64,000 nucleotides of DNA from Solirubrobacteraceae bacterium (GCA_030681525.1 JAUXSD010000216.1:45218-109217), one strand, 5' to 3'; shown: positions 40,112-48,896, numbered from the stretch's first letter. Notes: generated from the letters alone by a model not told the origin. Program-made: numbers and translations.

Positions 40112-41200
40112 ATGAGACCGACGAATCTCGCAGCACGGGCAGGCCGCTGGAGCGCACAGCACCGCAGGATCGCGATCCTCGGCTGGATCGCGTTCGTCGT
40201 CGCGGCGACGGTCGGCGGTGGCATGATCGGCACGAGTTCTCTCAGCGACGCCGAGATGGGCAACGGCTCATCACGCGCGGCGGACATGGCGGTCGACCGG
40301 GCCGGCTTCCGCGAGACCAGCGGCGAGCAGGTGCTGCTGCAGGCTCGAGCCGGCGACGGCTCGCGGGCCGCGCTCGAGCGGGCCGCGGCCCAGCTCGACC
40401 GGCGCCTCAGCGCCGTGCCGTACGTCGAGCAGGTCGTCTCGCCGTTTCACGACGGCGTCGCGGGGATGGTGTCCGAGGACGGGCGCTCGGCGCTGCTGTC
40501 CTTCGAGATCGCCGGCGACGACGACCAGGCCGGCGACCGCGTCGACGCGACGCTCGCCGCGACCGCGGCGGTCCAGCGGGCCAACCCGCAACTGCGCGTC
40601 GAGCAGATCGGCTCGGCCTCGGCGGAGAAGGCGTTCGGCCAGGCGATGGAGGACGACTTCAAGCGCGCCGAGACGCTGTCGATCCCGCTGACGCTCTTCA
40701 TCCTGCTGCTCGCGTTCGGCGCGCTCGTCGCCGCGGGCCTGCCGCTGCTGCTCGGCCTGACGGCGGTCGGCGCGACGCTCGGCCTGCTCGGGCCGATCAG
40801 CCAGCTCACGCCGGTCGCCGACCAGATCAGCTCGGTCATCCTGCTCATCGGCCTCGCCGTCGGCGTGGACTACTCGATGTTCTACGTGCGGCGCGAGATG
40901 GAGGAGCGCGACAAGGGCAGCGGGCCGCAGGCGGCGCTCAACGCGGCGGCCGCGACGTCCGGCCACGCGATCGTCGTGTCGGGCTTCATCGTGCTCATCT
41001 CGATGGCCGGGATGCTCCTGTCGGGCTCGGCCGTCTTCATCTCCTTCGGCGTCGGCACGATGATCGTCGTGGCCGTCGCGGTCGTCGGGTCGCTGACGTT
41101 CCTGCCGGCGATGCTGTCGTGGCTGGGCGAGCGGGGCTGGACGGAGAAGGGCCGCGTGCCGGTCATCGGCCGCCTGCGCCATCGCGGCGGCGGGCGCTAG
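40112..41200 (+). CDS. MMPL-family transporter, N-terminal half (ends at in-frame amber)
   Basis: 362 residues. ATG 40112 follows GGGGAG. It comprises the first RND repeat of an MMPL transporter: signal helix HRRIAILGWIAFVVAATVGG, porter domain, and TM block ETLSIPLTLFILLLAFGALV, LIGLAVGVDYSMFYVRREME and SGFIVLISMAGMLLSGS. It terminates at TAG 41198-41200 in the loop after the first repeat, and the reading frame continues without shift into the second repeat. The original full gene would be 738 residues, 40112-42328. Proton-driven export of lipids or drugs is the family role. Confidence 0.88.
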   Translation: MRPTNLAARAGRWSAQHRRIAILGWIAFVVAATVGGGMIGTSSLSDAEMGNGSSRAADMAVDRAGFRETSGEQVLLQARAGDGSRAALERAAAQLDRRLSAVPYVEQVVSPFHDGVAGMVSEDGRSALLSFEIAGDDDQAGDRVDATLAATAAVQRANPQLRVEQIGSASAEKAFGQAMEDDFKRAETLSIPLTLFILLLAFGALVAAGLPLLLGLTAVGATLGLLGPISQLTPVADQISSVILLIGLAVGVDYSMFYVRREMEERDKGSGPQAALNAAAATSGHAIVVSGFIVLISMAGMLLSGSAVFISFGVGTMIVVAVAVVGSLTFLPAMLSWLGERGWTEKGRVPVIGRLRHRGGGR

Positions 41201-41215
41201 CGGGCCTGGGGCTGG

Positions 41216-42328
41216 GTGCTGGACCGCGTGCTGGCGCGGCCGAAGGTCTCCGCCGGCCTCGCGACGCTGGTGCTCGTCGCGATCGCCCTGCCCGCGCTGG
41301 GGATGCACACGCAGTCCTCGGGCATCGAGGGGCTGCCGGCCGACGTGCCGGTGCGCGGCACCTACGAGCGCGTGCAGGCGGCGTTCCCCGGCACGACCGA
41401 GCCCGCCCAGGTCGTCGTCCGCGCGGCCGACGTCACGGCGCCGGCGGTGCAGGCGGGGATCGAGCGGCTGCGCGAGCAGGCGGTCGCGACCGGCCGCATG
41501 TCCGAGCCGATCGGCGTCCAGGTCAACCCGGCCAAGGACCTCGCGATCGTCGAGTTGCCGCTGCAGGGCACCGGCGAGAGCCAGGAGGCGCTGGCCTCGC
41601 TGGCCGCGCTGCGCGACGAGGTCGTGCCGGCGACGATCGCCGCCGTGCCCGGCACGACGGTCGACATCACCGGCATGACGGCCGGCAGCAAGGACTTCAA
41701 CGACGCGATGAAGGCCCACCTGCCGATCGTGTTCGGCTTCGTCCTCGGCCTGGCGTTCATCCTGCTGCTCGTGACGTTCCGCTCGGTCGTCATCCCGCTG
41801 GAGGCGATCGTGCTCAACCTCCTGTCGGTGGGCGCGAGCTACGGCGTGCTGACGCTCGTCTTCCAGCACGGCTGGGGCGCGTCGCTGCTCGGCACCGAGG
41901 CGGTCGGCGGGATCACGTCATGGCTGCCGCTGTTTCTCTTCGTCGTGCTGTTCGGCCTGTCGATGGACTACCACGTGTTCATCATCAGCCGCATCCGCGA
42001 GGCGGTGCTCGGCGGCGCGACGACCGATCGGGCGGTCGCCGAGGGCATCAAGTCCACGGCCGGCGTCGTGACCAGCGCGGCCGCGGTGATGATCGCGGTG
42101 TTCGCGATCTTCGCCACGCTCGGCGCGATCGAGTTCAAGCAGATGGGCGTCGGCCTGGCGGCCGCGATCCTCATCGACGCCACGATCGTGCGGGCGGTGC
42201 TGCTGCCCGCCACGATGAAGCTGCTGGGCGACTGGAACTGGTACCTCCCGCGCGGGCTGGCATGGCTGCCGCGGGGCGGCCAGACGGCGCGCCCGGCCAC
42301 TCAGACGGCGGCGGCGTCACGGGCCTAG
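41216..42328 (+). CDS. MMPL-family transporter, C-terminal half
   Basis: 370 residues from GTG 41216, in the same frame as the N-terminal half (RAWGWVLDRVLARPKVSAGL across the amber). It has the second porter domain and TM block (FGFVLGLAFILLLVTFRSVV, FGLSMDYHVFIISRIRE, the GLSMDY signature, IEFKQMGVGLAAAILIDATI). GGGCCTGGGG upstream may serve as a ribosome site, so reinitiation is possible. It is either a split, two-polypeptide transporter or the downstream part of a nonsense-mutated gene. Confidence 0.85.
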   Translation: MLDRVLARPKVSAGLATLVLVAIALPALGMHTQSSGIEGLPADVPVRGTYERVQAAFPGTTEPAQVVVRAADVTAPAVQAGIERLREQAVATGRMSEPIGVQVNPAKDLAIVELPLQGTGESQEALASLAALRDEVVPATIAAVPGTTVDITGMTAGSKDFNDAMKAHLPIVFGFVLGLAFILLLVTFRSVVIPLEAIVLNLLSVGASYGVLTLVFQHGWGASLLGTEAVGGITSWLPLFLFVVLFGLSMDYHVFIISRIREAVLGGATTDRAVAEGIKSTAGVVTSAAAVMIAVFAIFATLGAIEFKQMGVGLAAAILIDATIVRAVLLPATMKLLGDWNWYLPRGLAWLPRGGQTARPATQTAAASRA

Positions 42329-42350
42329 ACGGCTGCGGCGCACCCGACGT

Positions 42351-42399
42351 GGGGTGTGGCGGATGGATCGCGCTCGGCGCGAACGATTCGCCACACCCC
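42351..42399. repeat. 11-bp inverted repeat upstream of a hypothetical gene
   Basis: GGGGTGTGGCG (42351-42361) and CGCCACACCCC (42389-42399) are exact complements separated by 27 nt, between the MMPL stop and the GTG 42423 gene. It is an operator with two half-sites or a long-loop hairpin. Confidence 0.5.
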
Positions 42400-42422
42400 C
42401 GCGGTACGCGATCATCCCCGCC

Positions 42423-43112
42423 GTGAACGCCATCTCCGAGTACCTGCGCGAGCAGGCCGCCGCGCACCGCGCGATCGCCGCCGAGAACCCCGACGACCCG
42501 CGCTACCCGCAGAGCGCCGAGGCGCTCGAGGCGCTCGCCGCCTACGCCGATGCGGCCGCCGAGCAGGACGCGTTCCAGATGCGCTACCTGCTCGAGCACC
42601 ACGTCACCGACGGGCGCTTCGCGTGGTCCGGGGGCCAGAGCGGGCGCTCGATCATGCATTTCGGCTTCGACGCGCCCGTGCGCAGCGAGTTCGAGCTCGA
42701 GCAGTTCCTCATGGACCTCTGCGATCTCGCGAAGTCCGACGCGGCGCGGCACATCGGCGCCCACGAGAGCGAGATCGATCGCGCCGACGCCGCGGCGCTG
42801 GCCGAGCGCTACGGGATCGGCGTCGACCGCGTCCACGGGGCGCTCGACGCCGCCCGCGGCATCCGCCACGTCTTCTCGATCGGCATCCCCTCCTGGCACG
42901 AGCTCGGCGCCGAGGCGCGCGCCGAGCTCGAGGCGATCGACGGGGTCATCGTCGAGCCGGGCAACGAGGCGGTCTACGGCAAGGACGCGCCGCTGATCGT
43001 CAAGAACGTCCCCGCCCCGGACGAGCGCCAGGCCCGCGCCCGGATCGGGGAGATCGTCGGTCTCGAGGCCGACGCGCTCGGCGCGTCGCCGTCGCAGCAG
43101 CGCGTCATCTGA
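42423..43112 (+). CDS. hypothetical cytosolic protein
   Basis: 229 residues from GTG 42423 (ATG 42363 and 42354 are less likely because they lie in the inverted repeat). It has a helical N-terminal half (MNAISEYLREQAAAHRAIAA) and a charged middle with HVTDGRFAWSGGQSGRSIMH. A C-terminal part contains SIGIPSWHELGAEARAELEA. No signal or membrane segment is present. I do not recognise the family. The start lies 23 nt after the right arm of the repeat. Confidence 0.7.
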   Translation: MNAISEYLREQAAAHRAIAAENPDDPRYPQSAEALEALAAYADAAAEQDAFQMRYLLEHHVTDGRFAWSGGQSGRSIMHFGFDAPVRSEFELEQFLMDLCDLAKSDAARHIGAHESEIDRADAAALAERYGIGVDRVHGALDAARGIRHVFSIGIPSWHELGAEARAELEAIDGVIVEPGNEAVYGKDAPLIVKNVPAPDERQARARIGEIVGLEADALGASPSQQRVI

Positions 43113-43119
43113 AGGGAAG

Positions 43120-43147
43120 TCCCAGCTGCCTCCCAGCGTCCTCCCAG
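43120..43147 (+). promoter_or_regulatory. three TCCCAG direct repeats with 11-bp period
   Basis: TCCCAG occurs at 43120-43125, 43131-43136 and 43142-43147, exactly one helical turn apart. Such spacing is typical of OmpR/MprA-type response regulator sites (MprA boxes are TCTCAG-like repeats). It lies 50 nt upstream of the secreted repeat protein gene at 43198. Confidence 0.6.
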
Positions 43148-43197
43148 GCGCGGGATCGATGGTGCTCGCACAGCACGCACCCGATCCAGGAGGAACC

Positions 43198-43806
43198 ATG
43201 TCCCGCATCCGCAAGACCACCGCCCTCGTCGCCGCCGCCGCACTGCTCGGCGGTGGCGGGCTCGGCGCCGCCCAGGCCGCCACCGGCGACGGCGCCCGAC
43301 CCGACCGCTCCGTCCGCTCCGCGCAGGGCGGCCCGATGAACAGCGCCTCGCTGGCGAAGATCGCGTCGACCCTCGGCGTCACGGCCGCGCAGCTGCGCGC
43401 GGCGCTGGAGGCCAACCGTCCGGCGAAGCCCGCCCGGGCCGCGCGCGGCGCCGACGGCATGGCGAGCGAGCTCGCCGCCGCGCTCGGCGTCGACGTCGCC
43501 GACGTCCAGGAGATCCTCGCCGCCAACCGCCCGGCCAAGCCCGCGCGTGGTACGCAGGGCGCGCGGCGCGCGGCGCGCGGCGCCAAGCCGAGCAACACGA
43601 AGCTCATCGCCGCGCTGGCGAGCGGGCTGAACCTCGACGCCGCGACCGTGCGGGCCGCATTCACGAAGATCGAAGCCGACCACCGGGCCGCGCACGCCGC
43701 CCGCGAGGCCGCGACGTACGCCGCGGTGGCCCAGCAGCTCGGCCTCGAGACGGCGGCCGTGAAGGCGGCCTTCGCGGCCAGCCGCCCGGCGAAGCCCGCG
43801 CGATAG
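43198..43806 (+). CDS. secreted helical protein with NRPAKPAR repeats
   Basis: 202 residues. ATG 43198 follows AGGAGG. A signal peptide (residues 1-27, AALLGGGGLGAAQA) is followed by three or four copies of a short helical unit of the type LG(V/L)xxAxVxAAxxANRPAKPAR (residues about 50-80, 90-120 and 170-202), separated by Arg/Ala-rich linkers. It has no Cys, metal-binding motif or known domain. A surface or periplasmic structural or DNA/glycan-binding role is possible because of the high positive charge. The upstream TCCCAG repeats imply two-component control. Confidence 0.78.
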   Translation: MSRIRKTTALVAAAALLGGGGLGAAQAATGDGARPDRSVRSAQGGPMNSASLAKIASTLGVTAAQLRAALEANRPAKPARAARGADGMASELAAALGVDVADVQEILAANRPAKPARGTQGARRAARGAKPSNTKLIAALASGLNLDAATVRAAFTKIEADHRAAHAAREAATYAAVAQQLGLETAAVKAAFAASRPAKPAR

Positions 43807-43822
43807 CCGCAGAGCCCGCGGC

Positions 43823-43847
43823 CGGCCGGCGCGCGGCGCGCCGGCCG
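43823..43847 (+). terminator. GC-rich hairpin terminator candidate
   Basis: CGGCCGGCGCG (43823-43833) and CGCGCCGGCCG (43837-43847) pair perfectly around CGG, 16 nt after the secreted repeat protein stop. No U tract follows. Confidence 0.5.
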
Positions 43848-43867
43848 CCGCGTGCTATGACTGCCGG

Positions 43868-44338
43868 GTGACGCAGGACGCGCGGCCCGCCCCGACGCAG
43901 CCGCTGGCCGACGGGGTTCGCGCGATGTGGCGATGGGAGGCGGCGTTCGCCGCGCTCGTCGTCGTCGCGACCGCGTTCGCGATCGCCGCGTGGATCGACG
44001 AGCTCATGCCCTGGCTGCCGCTGGCCGCCGCGCTCGGCGAGATCGCCGCGGTCCTCGTCCTTCCGCGCATGAAGCACGACCGCTGGCGCTGGGAGCTCGA
44101 CGACGAAGAGCTCGACATCGTCCAGGGCGTCTGGAGCGTCACGCGGACGATCGTGCCGCTCACGCGCATCCAGCACGTCGCGGTGCAGCGCACGGGCTGG
44201 ACGGCCCTCTTCGGAATCGTGCGGCTGCACGTGCACACGGCGGCCGACGCCACGACGATCCCGGGCCTCGTGCCCGCGCGGGCCGACGACGTGCGCGACC
44301 GCATCCTCGCTCGCCTGCAGACGCCCGATGACCTCTGA
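43868..44338 (+). CDS. bacterial PH domain membrane protein (YdbS-like)
   Basis: 156 residues from GTG 43868. Two N-terminal membrane helices (WEAAFAALVVVATAFAIAAW; LAAALGEIAAVLVLP) precede a bPH2 domain (WRWELDDEELDIVQGVWSVT, IVPLTRIQHVAVQRTGWTAL, FGIVRLHVHTAADATTI). It overlaps the next, larger PH-domain gene by 11 nt. YdbS/YdbT pairs are membrane proteins of unclear function, linked in Bacillus to bacteriocin resistance. Confidence 0.87.
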   Translation: MTQDARPAPTQPLADGVRAMWRWEAAFAALVVVATAFAIAAWIDELMPWLPLAAALGEIAAVLVLPRMKHDRWRWELDDEELDIVQGVWSVTRTIVPLTRIQHVAVQRTGWTALFGIVRLHVHTAADATTIPGLVPARADDVRDRILARLQTPDDL

Positions 44339-45722
44339 GGCGCCACGCCACCTGCACCCGGCGGCGATCGCGGTCGACGCGCTGCGCGCGGCGCTGCAGC
44401 TCGTCGGCGGGATCGTGCTCGTGGCGATCGTCCGCGGCACGGCGCCGGGCACGGCGGTGCTGCTGACCCTGGCCGGGATCGCCGGCGGCGCCGCGATCGG
44501 CTACGTCGGCTGGCGGCGGACGACGTACTGGATCGACGGGCCCGCGCTGCACCGGCGCTCCGGCGTCTTCACCCCCGACGAGAAGATCGTTCCGAGCGCC
44601 CGCGTGCAGTCCGTCGACACGACGACCGGCCCGCTGCAGCGGCTGCTCGGCGTCGTCGAACTGCGCGTGCAGGTCGCGGGTGCCTCGGACGCAGACGAGA
44701 TCGTCCTGACCGCCGTCACCCACGCGGAGGCCGCCCGGTTGCGCCAGGCGCTCGGCCAGCCCGCGCCCGCCCCGCCCGACGAGCTCGTCGCCCTGGGCCT
44801 GCGCGGCCTGCTGCTGGCCGCGCTGACCGGGCCGCAGATCAGCGTCGCGGTGTCGGCGGTCGCCGGCGCCTACGCGCTGCTGCACAACGCCATCGACGTC
44901 GAGGAGAACGGCGGCGGGCTGATCTCGCGCCTCGACTCGCCGGGCGCGGTCGCGCTGGCCGCCGCGGGCGTGCTGGGCGCGGGCTACGTGCTCGCGTTCC
45001 TGGCGGCGATCGTCGTGTTCGCGGGCTTCGAGGTGCAGCGCGACGGGCGGCTGCTGCGCATCCGCCGCGGCCTGCTGGCCCGCCGCGCGATCAGCATCCC
45101 GCTCGAGCGCATCGACGGCGTCGTCATCGTCGAGGGGCTGTCGCGCGGGCCGCTCGGCCTGGCCGCGCTGCGGATCGAGAGCGCCGCGCACGGCGGCGAG
45201 CCGGCCGCGGGCCGCACGCTGCTGCCGCTCGTGCGCCGCAGCGAGGCCGAGCGCGTGATCGCGCGGCTCGTCCCGGAGCTGACGCTCGCGGCCGGCGAGC
45301 TCGAGCGCCCGCCGCCGCGGGCGCTGCGCCGCTTCGTGCTCTGGCGCGCGGGCACCGGCGCGCTCGTCGGCGCCGTCCCCGCCGTCACGGTCGACGCCGC
45401 GGCATGGCCGGCCGGGCCGCTGCTCGCGCTGGCCGGCGCGCTCGTGGGCGTGCGCGCCTACCGCGCCTGCGGCGTGCGGGTGGCCGACAGCGTCGTCGTG
45501 GTGCGCGAGGCGCGCCTGGCGCGACGCACGCTGCTGGCCCGGCGCCGGCGCCTGCAGCAGCACGCCGTGATCCACACCCGGCTGCAGGCCCGCGCGGCGC
45601 TCGCCGACCTGTCGGTCACCGTCGGCTCGGGCGGCGAGGGCCGTGCGCGCCACCTGGAGCGCGCGACCGCGGAGTCGGTGTTCGGGACGCTGCGGCGCGT
45701 CGCCTCGCCAGACCACTACTAG
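44328..45722 (+). CDS. multi-PH-domain membrane protein (YdbT-like)
   Basis: 464 residues from ATG 44328. Repeated helix pairs alternate with bPH2 units: GWRRTTYWIDGPALHRRSGV; KIVPSARVQSVDTTTGPLQR; later LLRIRRGLLARRAISIPLER and RACGVRVADSVVVVREARLA. About six membrane segments are present. It is partner to the YdbS-like gene and shares its stop tetranucleotide CTAG with the convergent RTX gene. It probably forms a membrane complex with the smaller protein. Confidence 0.87.
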   Translation: MTSEAPRHLHPAAIAVDALRAALQLVGGIVLVAIVRGTAPGTAVLLTLAGIAGGAAIGYVGWRRTTYWIDGPALHRRSGVFTPDEKIVPSARVQSVDTTTGPLQRLLGVVELRVQVAGASDADEIVLTAVTHAEAARLRQALGQPAPAPPDELVALGLRGLLLAALTGPQISVAVSAVAGAYALLHNAIDVEENGGGLISRLDSPGAVALAAAGVLGAGYVLAFLAAIVVFAGFEVQRDGRLLRIRRGLLARRAISIPLERIDGVVIVEGLSRGPLGLAALRIESAAHGGEPAAGRTLLPLVRRSEAERVIARLVPELTLAAGELERPPPRALRRFVLWRAGTGALVGAVPAVTVDAAAWPAGPLLALAGALVGVRAYRACGVRVADSVVVVREARLARRTLLARRRRLQQHAVIHTRLQARAALADLSVTVGSGGEGRARHLERATAESVFGTLRRVASPDHY

Positions 45723-48040
45723 CGGCGCACGCTCTCGCAGTCCTTGGCGATCTTGTCGCGCGGGTCGGCGAACACGACGTCCTTGCCGCGCCCGCACACC
45801 ACGGTGTCGGTGCCGCCGTGGACGACGTTGATGCGGTCGTTTCCGGTGCCGCCGTCGATCGTGTCGCTGTCGTAGTTGCCGTAGATCGTGTCGTTGCCCG
45901 CGCCGCCGAGGATCCGGTCGCGGCCGCGGTCGCCGGTGATGCGGTCGTTGCCGGCGTCGCCCCAGATCGTGTCGTTGCCCTTGCGCCCGGCGATGAGGTC
46001 GTCGCCGTCGCCGCCGTGCAGGCGGTCGTGGTTCGCATCGCCGTCGACGTAGTCGTTGCCCGCCATGCCGTAGATCCGGTCGGCGCCGCCGCGTCCGAAG
46101 ATCGAGTCGTCGCCGGCCGTGCCGACGAGCCGGTCGGGGTTGCGCGTGCCGCGGATCGTGATGACCGCCGTCGTGTCGTTGTCGGGTTCGGCGGCGATCG
46201 GGATGACGGTCTCGCAGCCGGTCAGGACGTCGCGCGTCGGGGCGTCGGCCTCGACGTACACGGTGTCGTTGCCGTCGCCGCAGACGACGATGTCGGGACT
46301 GTCGTCGGCGGCGCGGATGACGTCGTCGCCGGGCCCGCCGTCGAACCGGTCGATGCCCGTGCCGCCGACGAGCTCGTCGTTGCCGGCCTCGCCGAAGAGG
46401 TTGTCGGTGCCCGAGCCGGCGTCGAGCTTGTCGTTGCCGTCGCGGCCGTAGAGGTGGTCGTTGCCGGCATCGCCCTTGATGACGTCGTCGCCCTCGTCGC
46501 CCTCGAGTCGATCGCCCGCGCGGCCGCCGTCGATGAGGTCGTTGCCGGGGCCGCCGAGGATGCGCTCCGAGCCCGTCTCGCCGTAGAGCTCGTCGTCGCC
46601 CTCGCCGCCGAGGATCATCTGGTCCGAGCCCCGTCCGCCCCGGATGACGTCGTTGCCGGGGCCGCCGTCGAGCAGCTTGTCGTCGCCGAAGCCCTTCTCG
46701 ACGATCGTGTCGTTGCCGTTGCCGCCGGTGATCGTGTCGTCGCCGTCGCCGCCGTCGAGCGCGTCGTCGTCGTCCTCTCCCTGCAGCGAGTCGTTGCCGG
46801 TGCCGCCGTTGAGGCTGTCGGCGCCGGCGCCGCCGCGCATCTCGTCGTTGCCGGTACCGCCGGTCAGGACGTCGTTGCCCTCGGCCCCGTCGATCCCATC
46901 GCTGTTGTTGCCGCCCGAGAGCGTGTCGTTGCCCGGGCCGCCGTCGAGCACGTCGCGGCCGCGACCGCCGCGCAGCAGGTCGTCGCCGCCGAGCCCGTCG
47001 ATGCGGTCGTCGCCGCGCGTGCCGGTGATCCGGTCGGCGGCCTCGGTGCCGCTCATGAGCGCCAGGCCGGGCTGCACGACGAGGTCGCTCGGCGCCGTGC
47101 CGGGCAGCGTCACGAGCCCGATCCGGCCCCGCGAGAAGGGGCTGATCAGCGACACCGCGGAGGCGCCGCCGTCAGCGACGACGATCCGGCTGGCGTCGGG
47201 GTACCACGCGGCGCGCCCGGGGCCGCGCCCGGCGACGATGCGCTGCACCCGCGCGTTGCGCAGCTCGACGATGGCGCCCGACGTCCCGCCCGAGACCGCC
47301 GCCGCCACCACGCGCGAGCGGCCGGGCGACAGCGTCAGCGCCCCGCCCGCGCCGGCGGGCAGCTTGATCGCCTTCTTGCGCACGCGTCGCTGGCCGCGCG
47401 CGATGACGCGCAGGCGGCCGCGGGCGGTGACGTAGGTCAGGCCGTTGTCGGCGATCGCCACGCCGGTCGCGTCCTTGAGCTTGACGCGGCGCAGCAGCGC
47501 GCCGGTGCCCAGCGACAGCATCGCCACGCGGCCGCTGCGCAGCGTGACCGCGGCGGCGCCGCCGTTGTTGGCGAGTGCGAGCTGCCGGCCCTCGCCGCGC
47601 AGTTCGATCACCCCGCGCTGCGCGAGCGTCTGGGCGTCGAGCACGAGCAGCTGCGCGCCGCGCACGACGTACAGCGTCTCGCCGCGCCGCGAGAGGTCGA
47701 TGTCGGCGATCTCCGGCTGGCCGGCGCCGATCGCGCTGCGGCCGGTCTCCAAGCGCGTGTTGACGTCGACCGCGACGACCTCGCTGCCGGCCGAGACGAA
47801 GCCGCGGGCGCCGTCGCGCGTGACCGCGACCGCGCGCGCCGGCCCCGGCAGCGCGAGCCGCGCGACGACGTCGTTGCCGGGAATGCCGAGAAACGCCAGC
47901 TCCGGCGTGCCGGTCGCGACGAGCGTGACGCGGGCCTGCGCGGCGGACGCCGCACCGAGCGCGAGCGCGAGGACGAGCAGTGCCACTGCCCCCGGCAGGA
48001 ACCCACGCCCAACTTCCTTCCTGCCCCGGCGGCCGATCAT
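45719..48040 (-). CDS. secreted beta-propeller plus RTX calcium-repeat protein
   Basis: 773 residues from ATG 48040. The signal peptide (PGAVALLVLALALGAASAAQA) leads into a YVTN/WD40-like propeller (about 40-320, repeated 'VAVTRDG' / 'LALANNG' blades). A long RTX region follows, of nonapeptides GGxGxDxLx (GGDDLLRGGRGRDVLDGGPG, then GNDTLSGG) in two blocks, interrupted by a Cys-containing spacer (DIVVCGDGNDTVYVE; LTGCETVIPI). It probably folds on calcium outside the cell. The protein ends VFADPRDKIAKDCESVRR. It is convergent with the PH-domain pair. Confidence 0.92.
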   Translation of the reverse strand: MIGRRGRKEVGRGFLPGAVALLVLALALGAASAAQARVTLVATGTPELAFLGIPGNDVVARLALPGPARAVAVTRDGARGFVSAGSEVVAVDVNTRLETGRSAIGAGQPEIADIDLSRRGETLYVVRGAQLLVLDAQTLAQRGVIELRGEGRQLALANNGGAAAVTLRSGRVAMLSLGTGALLRRVKLKDATGVAIADNGLTYVTARGRLRVIARGQRRVRKKAIKLPAGAGGALTLSPGRSRVVAAAVSGGTSGAIVELRNARVQRIVAGRGPGRAAWYPDASRIVVADGGASAVSLISPFSRGRIGLVTLPGTAPSDLVVQPGLALMSGTEAADRITGTRGDDRIDGLGGDDLLRGGRGRDVLDGGPGNDTLSGGNNSDGIDGAEGNDVLTGGTGNDEMRGGAGADSLNGGTGNDSLQGEDDDDALDGGDGDDTITGGNGNDTIVEKGFGDDKLLDGGPGNDVIRGGRGSDQMILGGEGDDELYGETGSERILGGPGNDLIDGGRAGDRLEGDEGDDVIKGDAGNDHLYGRDGNDKLDAGSGTDNLFGEAGNDELVGGTGIDRFDGGPGDDVIRAADDSPDIVVCGDGNDTVYVEADAPTRDVLTGCETVIPIAAEPDNDTTAVITIRGTRNPDRLVGTAGDDSIFGRGGADRIYGMAGNDYVDGDANHDRLHGGDGDDLIAGRKGNDTIWGDAGNDRITGDRGRDRILGGAGNDTIYGNYDSDTIDGGTGNDRINVVHGGTDTVVCGRGKDVVFADPRDKIAKDCESVRR
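45880..47052 (-). repeat. RTX nonapeptide repeat tract within the gene
   Basis: About 40 degenerate 27-nt units encode GGxGxDxLx. They appear as GTCGTTGCCG-like repeats on the plus strand, which mimics an array but is coding. Confidence 0.85.
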
Positions 48041-48110
48041 TCGCACAGTAGAGATACCGCAAGCCGCCCGAACGGATCGCCGGTCGGCCCACATTGGCAT
48101 CCTTGCCGGC

Positions 48111-48896
48111 ATGCCCTCGCCGACCGTGGCCGCGCTGCAGACGACGCCCGTCAAGGGGCTGCGCGTCGTCGCCCGCGACGCGATCGAGCTGACCGCGACC
48201 GGCGTCGCGGACGACCGGCGCTTCTACCTCGTCGACGAGCGCGGCCGGATGGTCAACGGCAAGCAGCTCGGCCTCCTCCACGAGGTCGTCGCCACGCTCG
48301 ACGGCGACGAGCTCGGGCTCGCCTTCCCCGACGGAAGGACGGTGAAGGGTCCGATCGCTCTCGCGGACGAGACGCTGGCCACGACGTTCTTCTCGCGCCC
48401 GACGCCCGCGCGCGAGCTGGCCGGCGACTTCGGCCGCGCGCTCTCCGAGCACGTCGGGCGCCGCCTGCGCGTCGTCGAGGGCGTCCATCGCAAGGCCTTG
48501 GATCGCGGGCGTGGCGGCGCGGCGAGCTTCATCTCGCGTGCGTCGCTGCGGGCGATCGAGCGGCTGGCGTCAGACCACGTCGACGCGCGCCGCTTCCGCA
48601 TGCTTGTCGAGGTCGACGGGCTCGCGGAGGCCCACGACGAGGACACCTGGGTCGGGCAGACGCTGCGCGTCGGGGCGGCGCTCGTGCGCGTGCGCGGGCA
48701 TGTCGGTCGCTGCCTGACCACCCAGCGCCATCCCGAGACCGGGACGCCGGACGTCCCGATGCTCGACCTGCTGCGCTTCTACCGCAGCGGCCTGGACACC
48801 ACCGAGCCGCTGGCCTTCGGGGTCTACGGCGAGGTGCTCGAGCCGGGCCGGGTCGCGGTCGGCGACCCCGTCGAGCTCATGACCAGCGCCGGCTAG
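48111..48896 (+). CDS. MOSC-domain protein
   Basis: 261 residues from ATG 48111. The N-terminal MOSC beta barrel (TPVKGLRVVARDAIELTATG, DRRFYLVDERGRMVNGKQLG) is followed by the MOSC core (DARRFRMLVEVDGLAEAHDE, GHVGRCLTTQRHPETGTPDV). It is related to molybdenum cofactor sulfurase C-termini and mARC. The sulfur-carrier Cys may be that in GRCLTT. It would act on small-molecule N-hydroxyl or sulfur transfer. It converges on the hydrolase with a shared CTAG. Confidence 0.87.
   Translation: MPSPTVAALQTTPVKGLRVVARDAIELTATGVADDRRFYLVDERGRMVNGKQLGLLHEVVATLDGDELGLAFPDGRTVKGPIALADETLATTFFSRPTPARELAGDFGRALSEHVGRRLRVVEGVHRKALDRGRGGAASFISRASLRAIERLASDHVDARRFRMLVEVDGLAEAHDEDTWVGQTLRVGAALVRVRGHVGRCLTTQRHPETGTPDVPMLDLLRFYRSGLDTTEPLAFGVYGEVLEPGRVAVGDPVELMTSAG

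Noticed and set aside
45880..47052. Regular 27-nt repeats resembling an array
   Set aside because: They encode RTX nonapeptides in frame.
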